Source: Pirellulaceae bacterium (lineage in GTDB: Bacteria; Planctomycetota; Planctomycetia; Pirellulales; Pirellulaceae). From it: 42,302 nucleotides of DNA. Each line of letters starts with the position of its first letter. The first letter of the stretch is position 1. The translations under genes and the position numbers were made by a program. The stretch lies in NCBI GenBank assembly GCA_011087765.1, contig JAALLA010000013.1:1-42302 (forward strand), given 5' to 3'. The notes under the pieces are model-generated. The model saw only the letters and a list, made by a program, of their open reading frames with translations, ran no database searches and was not told the DNA's origin. Below, piece after piece: positions 36,309 through 42,302 of this stretch.

Positions 36309-37013
36309 ATGGAATTTGAAAAATTGGCAGAGCAGTTCTGGGAACAAGGATTCGTCGTTGTTGAGTCTTTCTTTCAAGCGGATGAGATGGATCGATTGTG
36401 TCACTTGATATTTGAGGAGTTTGGAGATTCTCCAAGTTTTATGCACGATGAAGAGTTTTTAGAAAAGTCGAAAGCGGATGTGATTCCCTGGTTTCCGCAG
36501 CGAGAAGGTGTTTTTGATTTCGACGCTACGGGGAATCATCGCGATCTTCAACGACTGACCGCCGCGATCTTGGGTGAACAATGGTGCGAACAATATACGA
36601 TGGTGATGTTCTCCAATCGAAACAGTGATGGGCAATCATGGCACCAAGATTGTCCGCCAGAAAACCCATCCCGGTTTAATTTAAACCGGTTGGTTTACCC
36701 TCACGATATCGACGATCAGACAGGAGGGAGAACCGTTGTTATGCCAGGGTCTCATCGCCGCGGCGTTCTCCCTGCCGGTGCGCCGAATGAAGACCTAGAT
36801 GGTCAGGTCGTGCTGCAATTGAACAAGGGAACACTCGTGTTATTGCATGGACACTGTTGGCATCGTGTGCTTCCGATCAACAATAGTAAACGTGTTTCTA
36901 TTAATTTTCGTTCGGCACCCGCCGGAACCCCCGATGATATCACTGATGTATGTGTTTATCGAAATATGAGGTACCGATTTTCGACCAGCGAAGTAGTGCA
37001 AGAGAGAGTCTGA
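36309..37013 (+). CDS. PhyH-family (phytanoyl-CoA) dioxygenase
   Basis: These Fe(II)/2-oxoglutarate oxygenases hydroxylate diverse small molecules. The 234-aa protein has the iron-binding WHQDCPP (His112, Asp114), the distal His185 in GHCWHRVLP, and Arg195 for 2-oxoglutarate in KRVSINFR. GGRTVVMPGSHRRGVLP between them is the usual PhyH connector. ATG 36309 follows GGAAGG; the frame extends to 36225. The substrate is unknown. An aldehyde dehydrogenase follows 184 bp downstream on the same strand. Confidence 0.88.
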   Translation: MEFEKLAEQFWEQGFVVVESFFQADEMDRLCHLIFEEFGDSPSFMHDEEFLEKSKADVIPWFPQREGVFDFDATGNHRDLQRLTAAILGEQWCEQYTMVMFSNRNSDGQSWHQDCPPENPSRFNLNRLVYPHDIDDQTGGRTVVMPGSHRRGVLPAGAPNEDLDGQVVLQLNKGTLVLLHGHCWHRVLPINNSKRVSINFRSAPAGTPDDITDVCVYRNMRYRFSTSEVVQERV

Positions 37014-37197
37014 AGCAGAGTGAGGAGTTTGCATGCGGTTCTAGCAATTCCTTTGGGTTGTCTTTGGTTGGCCGGGGTTGTAGCTGTTCGAGGTTAGTTT
37101 CAGGAGCGGAGTATTTCGCGTGCGCCCCGATTTCATCCATGTTCATTTGAGGTATGATCGGGTGTAATTTGATCATCATTTTCGAGTGGTTAGCGAT

Positions 37198-38748
37198 ATG
37201 AATTCTGTCGATTTTTCGGTGCGAGCGTTAAGTATCCTGAAGGAGCTGGGAGCTGAGCTGCCATTGCAGTCGGTTGCGATTGGTGAAAACTGGGAGACTG
37301 GCACGGGAGAAGTCGTCGATGTAATTTCCCCCATTGATGGAAGCTCAACGGGTGTGATTCAGTATTGTTCTGCCGAAAAGGTGGATGTAGCAGTCTCTGC
37401 GGCGACCGAAGCGTTCCATGCATGGCGAACCGTACCGGCCCCGATCCGAGGACAATTAGTTCGTGAAATCGGTAACGAGCTGCGAGCCAACAAGGAAGAA
37501 TTGGCAGACCTGGTCGCTGTCGACTGCGGCAAGATTTATCAATAGGCTCTCGGCGAGGTCCAGGAGATGATTGATATCTGTGATTTTGCAGTCGGCTTGA
37601 GTCGTCAGCTTTACGGGCTGACGATTGCGAGTGAACGACCGATGCACCGTTTAACTGAACAGTGGCACCCCTTGGGACCAATTGGCGTGATCAGTGCCTT
37701 TAATTTTCCAGTCGCGGTTTGGGCTTGGAATTCGATGTTGGCGCTGGTCTGTGGCGATCCCGTTCTGTGGAAACCTTCCGAGAAAACTCCCTTGACGGCG
37801 ATTGGTTGTCATTTAATTGAGATGAAAGTGATTGCGGCATTCGAAGATGCACCCAATAACCTAATTCAGCTTTTGATTGGAGGAAGTGACGTTGGAGAGG
37901 CGATTGCGGCTCATCCTGGATTGCCGTTGATTTCTGCAACAGGTTCATCGGCGATGGGGAAATCGGTTGCGGCTACTGTGGGGGCAAGGTTAGGCCGGCC
38001 TCTGTTAGAATTGGGTGGGAACAATGCGGCGATCGTTGCTCCTTCAGCTGATCTTGCGCTTGCGGTGCGAGGTATTGTCTTCTCAGCGGTGGGGACCTGC
38101 GGGCAGCGGTGCACGTCTCTTCGGCGGCTAATTGTTCACGAGTCAATCGCAGACGAGTTAGTTCAGAAATTGATTGCTGCCTACGGTCAGTTGTCGATTG
38201 GTAATCCGTTGGAGCCTGCAACACTGATCGGTCCTTTAATTGATGAAGACGCGGCAGAGAAAATGCGGTCGGCTCTCGATGCGGCCCGTGCCGAGGGTGG
38301 TTTGGTTCATGGCGTCGAGCGACTGGCCGATGAGAGTGGGCACGGGGCTTACGTCAAACCAGCACTCGTCGAAATTTCGGCCGATGCATTGATAATCAAA
38401 ACAGAGACGTTTGCCCCAATTACCTATGTGATTCGCTACAGTGAACTCTCGGAAGCGATTGAAATTCAAAACAGTGTTAAGCAAGGGCTTTCCAGTTCGA
38501 TATTCACCAGTGATGTGCGTGAATCGGAGCTGTTTTGTTCGCCGGCAGGTTCGGATTGCGGGATTGCCAACGTGAACATTGGTACCAGTGGCGCGGAGAT
38601 TGGCGGCGCTTTTGGAGGCGAGAAGGAGACAGGTGGAGGGCGTGAATCCGGTTCGGACGCGTGGAAGTCGTACATGAGGCGGGCAACCAACACAATCAAC
38701 TACTCAACGGACTTACCACTGGCTCAGGGGATCAAGTTCGATCTCTAA
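37198..38748 (+). pseudogene. ALDH7-type aldehyde dehydrogenase interrupted by one in-frame TAG
   Basis: ALDH7 enzymes oxidise alpha-aminoadipate semialdehyde and related aldehydes with NAD. The frame opens at ATG 37198 and reaches TAG at 37543-37545 (codon 116) in KIYQ-stop-ALGEVQEMIDICD. It then continues unbroken to TAA-type end at 38748 for a full 516-position protein. The family has Glu at this position (KIYQEALGEVQE), so GAG to TAG is a one-base change. Downstream domains are intact: NFPVAVWAWN, VLWKPSEKTPLTA, the catalytic Cys in GTCGQRCTS, ETFAPITYV, and GGEKETGGGRESGSDAWKSY. The absence of other decay suggests a very recent mutation or a sequence error. Reinitiation at ATG 37567 would lack the N-terminal part of the NAD domain. 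Confidence 0.9.
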
Positions 38749-38789
38749 TTATTCGGTGGGCAGTCGGAAATCTCTTGCCAAGCCGCGGT

Positions 38790-39803
38790 TTAAATTGCCT
38801 TGCGATTTAACGCCGAGTTGTTGGGGCCGACTAAATTTCTGACGATGCCGACTTTTTGAAGTGCGGCCAGACTCAGGTAAGTCAAATCGATTTCCCACCA
38901 ACGATGACCGTGCCGGGCAGAACGTGGATCGGCATGATGGTTGTTATGCCAACCTTCACCGTTAGTCAACAAAGCAAATAGCCAGTTGTTTCGGCTGTCT
39001 TCACGTGTTTCGTAATTTCGATACCCCCACATGTGAGCAGCGGAGTTGATTGCCCACGTCACATGCCAGGTGTAGACCGTTCGCATGATCACAGTCCAGA
39101 AGAAGAACTGGGCGGTGAAACGAGCCACATTTTCTGGAGCAAAGACAAACGCCAAACCGAAACCAACGCCAAGTAGAAGAAGGGCGTGGGCGACATAAAC
39201 CCAGACCCAATTAAATCCTCGCTGGAGCCACATGTAGTACTTGTCTCGAATTAGATCGCGGACATATTTGTCGTAGGCCGACGCAGTACTTAAATCAGTG
39301 TTGTCAACAAACATCCATCCCATGTGTGACCAGTAGCCACTGACGTTGGGAGTATGTGGGTCGGGTTGGTGGTCGGAATGCTGATGGTGGACGCGATGAA
39401 CGAGAACCCAGCGTGCTGGGGAATCTTGAAAACTGCAGACTCCCAGTGTCGCCAACGTGTACTCGAACCATTTTGGGCAATCGAATCCACGATGGGTGAG
39501 TAGTCGATGATAGCCGGCCCCGATCCCCATGGACGTAAAAATGTAATTCCCAATAGGAAGGAATAGGAGCCCCCACCATGAGAAGAAATACGGGATAAAC
39601 GCGAGTGGAATTAGAAGATGAAAAACTGTGACTGGAATTATATAAGACCAAAGCACTTTACTGTTCGCATTGACTCCCTCTGGCTTAGGAATACGCGACT
39701 GGTCAGACTTTTCTGTTTCGACGTGAATGTCTTTTGCGATCGCGTCTGTATCGGCCGCTTTGGCAGAATTGTCTTTTTGTTCGGGTTGAGTTTCAGTAGC
39801 CAT
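38790..39803 (-). CDS. Membrane fatty acyl-CoA (delta-9 type) desaturase
   Basis: The enzyme introduces a double bond into acyl chains with a membrane di-iron centre. The 337-aa product has an Ala/Glu/Lys/Asp-rich hydrophilic N-terminus of about 45 residues, membrane helices, and the three His boxes [15 protein letters not shown] and [24 protein letters not shown] and the helix pair near 200-250 are standard. ATG 39803 follows AAAGAAG; the longer frame starts at TTG 39839. The gene stands alone, convergent with the ALDH gene (41 bp apart), so they may share a terminator region. Confidence 0.93.
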   Translation of the reverse strand: MATETQPEQKDNSAKAADTDAIAKDIHVETEKSDQSRIPKPEGVNANSKVLWSYIIPVTVFHLLIPLAFIPYFFSWWGLLFLPIGNYIFTSMGIGAGYHRLLTHRGFDCPKWFEYTLATLGVCSFQDSPARWVLVHRVHHQHSDHQPDPHTPNVSGYWSHMGWMFVDNTDLSTASAYDKYVRDLIRDKYYMWLQRGFNWVWVYVAHALLLLGVGFGLAFVFAPENVARFTAQFFFWTVIMRTVYTWHVTWAINSAAHMWGYRNYETREDSRNNWLFALLTNGEGWHNNHHADPRSARHGHRWWEIDLTYLSLAALQKVGIVRNLVGPNNSALNRKAI

Positions 39804-40126
39804 GGCTTCTTTATTCAAATCGTAGGGGGAACGCGACAAGACCGCGGTTCAACTTGCGCGGCCCGATAGCGTGTCAGTTTAGTCTTGTGCAGTCGCTGGC
39901 GAAAGTTCACTTGTTCAAGTCGTGGAAACTAACCTACGGTCAACCGCTCATTGGTCGGCCAACTGTTTTATTTATTAAAGATTAACTGAACGTTTCGTGG
40001 GTTTAAGCCAGCCCCGAGGCTCCTGCGGGTGGGAATATGGGAAATCGTTCACTGGCTGACGAAAGAGGCGGTCAGCTAAAACAGCTTGGGCACAAATGGA
40101 TTTTACGAAGCGGCACTGTTCTTTGT
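39804..40126. other. Intergenic region upstream of the desaturase
   Basis: These 323 bp hold no recognisable gene. I saw no clear terminator for the lipoprotein gene ending at 40127 and no confident promoter for the desaturase. Confidence 0.45.
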
Positions 40127-40834
40127 TTATTTTAGCTGGAGGGATTGGCTACTATCGCTCACCTTGGCCTGCGGTGGCTCTGTCTCTTCGAGTGCTTCAA
40201 CGCCGGCAAGGCTTTGCAGTTTCGCTACATCAAAATGGTTCTCAAGAGAAAGCAAGTCTTTTGTTTGGCCAGGCTCTAATTCAAGCATAAGGCCCGAAAT
40301 TCGCCAGCCATCTAGATGTTTGTGGAGTTGCCAGGTGACTTCCATTTCGTAAGGCTCGCCATCGATCTTGTCGATGACATAGGTGTCTACATGGGCGAGT
40401 TTTTGTTTGTTGGTTGCATATCGGACTTCACCGGTTCGGTAGGTCGAGGTTGGCCCGCCCATCGGCTCCAGTTTTAAACCAGCTTTGGTCGTTGCAGTCA
40501 GCGCTGTCCGGGTCAATAAATTTTCCGCAGCAATTCGATTACCGGACTGAAGGAGATCTAAGAACCGTTGGCAAACCTCGGAGGGTGTCGATTGGGAGGT
40601 GATTTCTTTAGCAATTTCTTGAGCAGGCGATGACAACTCAGTCGTGTTCTCAACCGCTACTGTATTTGTCGCGGTGGAAACAGGCAGGTCCTTTGCATCG
40701 ACGGTGGTTTCGCTTGGCGGTTCAGTTGCGAGTTGAGCGGATTTCTCTTTCATGCAACCAGACAAAGACAACAAGCTAATTGCAACCATTGCGGTGAGTC
40801 CGCTGAAACTATATCGCCCAAAAAAACGCGGCAT
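40127..40834 (-). CDS. Predicted lipoprotein, unknown function (235 aa)
   Basis: ATG 40834 follows GGAAGGA at good spacing. The signal peptide ends in a lipobox LSGC with Cys27. A Thr/Ser/Glu-rich linker (about 28-80) leads to a compact domain with PSEVCQRFLDLLQSGNRIAA, LLTRTALTATTKAGLKLEP, and VTWQLHKHLDGWRISGLMLE. The helix-plus-sheet layout with an ending GWRISGL is like the SnoaL/NTF2-type small domains found in planctomycete lipoproteins. No catalytic residues are evident. The gene appears single. Confidence 0.8.
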   Translation of the reverse strand: MPRFFGRYSFSGLTAMVAISLLSLSGCMKEKSAQLATEPPSETTVDAKDLPVSTATNTVAVENTTELSSPAQEIAKEITSQSTPSEVCQRFLDLLQSGNRIAAENLLTRTALTATTKAGLKLEPMGGPTSTYRTGEVRYATNKQKLAHVDTYVIDKIDGEPYEMEVTWQLHKHLDGWRISGLMLELEPGQTKDLLSLENHFDVAKLQSLAGVEALEETEPPQAKVSDSSQSLQLK

Positions 40835-41344
40835 TATCAAATCCTTCCGTGGATGTTGGCAATCGGAAAACAAATCCGAAAGACTGGATCAATGCACAGT
40901 TTGCACTTATTGGGGGGATCGGGTCAATATGAATTTATAGTCCAGGAGCGGATAACTTGGAGGGTTGAGATTTAGTAACCTAACTTCGACTTGAAATGCT
41001 ATCACTTTCGTTGGTTTGGGTTGATGGAATCCAATCGGGAGTCACTGGCGACAAGATCTGAACTCCCGATACACCTGCATGAGCTTGTTTGAGGCATGAC
41101 TTTCTCGTCATTCCGCCATCGACGACTTTTGAGAGGCTTGGATCATTTTAATTGTTGTAAAAGATTGGGATTCAATTGCACCAGTTTCGAGGTGGGGTCG
41201 CTGATCCAGTCCGGTGTGATTTAGGCCAGTCTAAGTCGGCCGTAGTAACGATTGGCGTTTTAAGGGTGTTAGGGTTCTGTTAATCTTCGCAACTTCAGTA
41301 AGGCAACTTACGATGCTATTCCGTTGTTCCGATTGGAATTCTGA
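40835..41344. other. Intergenic region between divergent lipoprotein genes
   Basis: About 510 bp that should contain promoters for both genes. Short open frames here lack protein character. Nothing else was recognised. Confidence 0.45.
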
Positions 41345-42220
41345 GTGTTAACGCGTTTCTACATTGTTCCCTTGGGTATTCGATGGCTGTTGGCGATCTG
41401 TTGTACTCTGATCAGTGGATGCGCGATGCAGAAGGGGCGAGACTCGTTACCAACCAAGCAGCAGTTGGTCGTGGATCAGTTGGTTGTGCATTCCGATTTC
41501 CATCTTCCTAAGAACCATCGATTGATTCGGGAGTTGACGTCCCGGCGAAATGAGATCTCAAGTATTCTCGATATCCCGACATCAGATGAGTCGATTCATG
41601 TTTTCTTGTTTGATGACGAAGCCCATTTTCAAGCATTTATGGAACGGGCGCACCCAGAGTTTCCCGGGAGACGAGCTTTTTTTGTGAAAAGCGATAACAG
41701 TCTTAATGTGTACGCCTATTGGGGGCCACGAGTGGGAGATGATTTGCGTCATGAAGTAACCCATGGCTATCTTCATTCGGTTGTTCCTAATTTGCCAATT
41801 TGGCTTGATGAAGGTCTGGCTGAGTTTTTTGAAATTAAGCGAGGCAAGCAAGGGCTCAACGGTCCCCACATTTACAGTCTGTCTAATCGCTTGCGACGCT
41901 CTGATTGGCAACCTGATCTGGCTAGGCTGGAAACATTGCGTGATGCGGCGGAGTTGAATCAAATGGATTATGCTGAGTCATGGTTGTGGGTTCATTTTCT
42001 TTTAAGCGGTGGCGAGGAAACTCAAAGACTTCTCCAAAACCAGATGAAACAATTAATGCGTTTGGGCGTTGCCGATTCGATGGCCGAAGCGGTCGCGGAT
42101 TTGATACCCGATAGCGAGTCAAAGTTGATTGCACATTTGAAGTTGCTTGAAGGTAAATCGAGCTTGCCCAGTGTGAGTCGTCCGATCGGCGTAAACGGAG
42201 CCTCAAGAGACAACTATTGA
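41345..42220 (+). CDS. Lipoprotein zinc metallopeptidase-like protein
   Basis: The 291-aa product has a signal peptide ending in LISGC (lipidated Cys26). The domain contains HVFLFDDEAHFQAFMER and the metallopeptidase core RHEVTHGYLH (HEVTH at 136-140: zinc ligands His136 and His140, catalytic Glu137), followed by WLDEGLAEFFE (probable third ligand Glu156). This is the gluzincin layout of DUF1570-like peptidases. It should be a membrane-tethered periplasmic protease; the substrate is unknown. The start appears to be GTG 41345, with only a weak ribosome site, so the exact start is moderately certain. Confidence 0.85.
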   Translation: MLTRFYIVPLGIRWLLAICCTLISGCAMQKGRDSLPTKQQLVVDQLVVHSDFHLPKNHRLIRELTSRRNEISSILDIPTSDESIHVFLFDDEAHFQAFMERAHPEFPGRRAFFVKSDNSLNVYAYWGPRVGDDLRHEVTHGYLHSVVPNLPIWLDEGLAEFFEIKRGKQGLNGPHIYSLSNRLRRSDWQPDLARLETLRDAAELNQMDYAESWLWVHFLLSGGEETQRLLQNQMKQLMRLGVADSMAEAVADLIPDSESKLIAHLKLLEGKSSLPSVSRPIGVNGASRDNY

Positions 42221-42232
42221 ACAGCAATTTCA

Positions 42233-42253
42233 CGAGCAACGAGGGGTTGCTCG
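42233..42253 (+). terminator. Hairpin after the metallopeptidase gene
   Basis: CGAGCAAC (42233-42240) pairs perfectly with GTTGCTCG (42246-42253) around GAGGG, 13 bp after the stop. The sequence after it is CTCTTGG, without a full T run. Confidence 0.5.
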
Positions 42254-42274
42254 CTCTTGGTGCTCGCTCTTGGT
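42249..42274. repeat. 13-bp tandem repeat (two copies)
   Basis: GCTCGCTCTTGGT occurs twice head to tail (42249-42261 and 42262-42274). The first copy overlaps the right arm of the hairpin at 42233-42253, so the repeat may have grown from that arm. Confidence 0.9.
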
Positions 42275-42302
42275 GTTGCGAGTGGCTAGGGCTGCTCTTT
42301 TC

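Noticed and set aside
42218-42290. Open frame past the TGA of the metallopeptidase gene
   Set aside because: Built from a hairpin and a tandem repeat; no SECIS geometry.

Overview
The window looks like chromosomal DNA from a planctomycete, most likely a marine Pirellulaceae-type lineage. This rests on several things I recognise from that group: small planctomycete-type hypothetical proteins, a long RNase HII-like protein, a DUF3500 protein, a BON-domain secreted protein, an LptE-type lipoprotein, remnants of a broken-up dcw (division and cell wall) cluster, and a ValS with a zinc-ribbon insertion. No rRNA, tRNA, CRISPR array, insertion sequence or phage gene was seen. The genus is an inference.

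Layout. 1-6000 (+): the tail of a membrane protein, a 47-aa membrane peptide, lptE, a TPR protein whose frame continues through two in-frame TGA codons, a strong terminator, and a 1272-aa membrane-anchored protein of unknown function. 6.2-9.6 kb: csrA (+), then an ftsQ-like gene, a murB with altered catalytic positions, and a ferredoxin-NADP reductase, all on the minus strand. 9.9-13.1 kb: valS (+). 13.2-18.7 kb (-): a small cysteine-rich membrane protein, aconitase, truB, a 57-aa coiled-coil protein, and a secreted-protein gene broken by one TAA. 19-22.4 kb (-): a minimal Tad-type secretion set (cpaF-tadB-tadC). 22.6-25.8 kb (-): a possible peptide ending CKTGGGC, a molybdenum-carrier-like protein, a membrane-anchored double-LysM protein, and rsmH. 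26-31.2 kb (-): an RND/MMPL transporter, an alpha-oxoamine synthase and a GNAT-fold protein, possibly a lipid (sphingolipid-like) module. 31.5-36.2 kb (-): lipoproteins, a BON protein, a DUF3500 protein and an RNase HII-like protein. 36.3-38.7 kb (+): a PhyH-family dioxygenase and an ALDH7-type dehydrogenase broken by one TAG. 38.8-42.2 kb: a fatty-acid desaturase (-), a lipoprotein (-), and a lipoprotein metallopeptidase (+).

The main candidate discovery is at 1145-1849. The TPR gene appears to stop at TGA (1736-1738), but the same frame continues as Q-TGA-A-G-TGA-N and then 32 more codons of protein-like sequence to TAG at 1847-1849, with a rho-independent terminator about 30 bases further on. 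Eighteen nucleotides after the second TGA lies the GGTC apical loop of a hairpin with a bulged A. This is the same geometry, loop core and bulge placement that I recall for the E. coli fdhF SECIS element. I read this as a secreted TPR selenoprotein with a C-terminal U-x-x-U (selenocysteine version of CxxC) motif.

Two other full-length genes carry a single in-frame stop, TAA at 18374-18376 and TAG at 37543-37545. Neither has a recoding signal that I can see, so they are treated as nonsense mutations or sequence errors.
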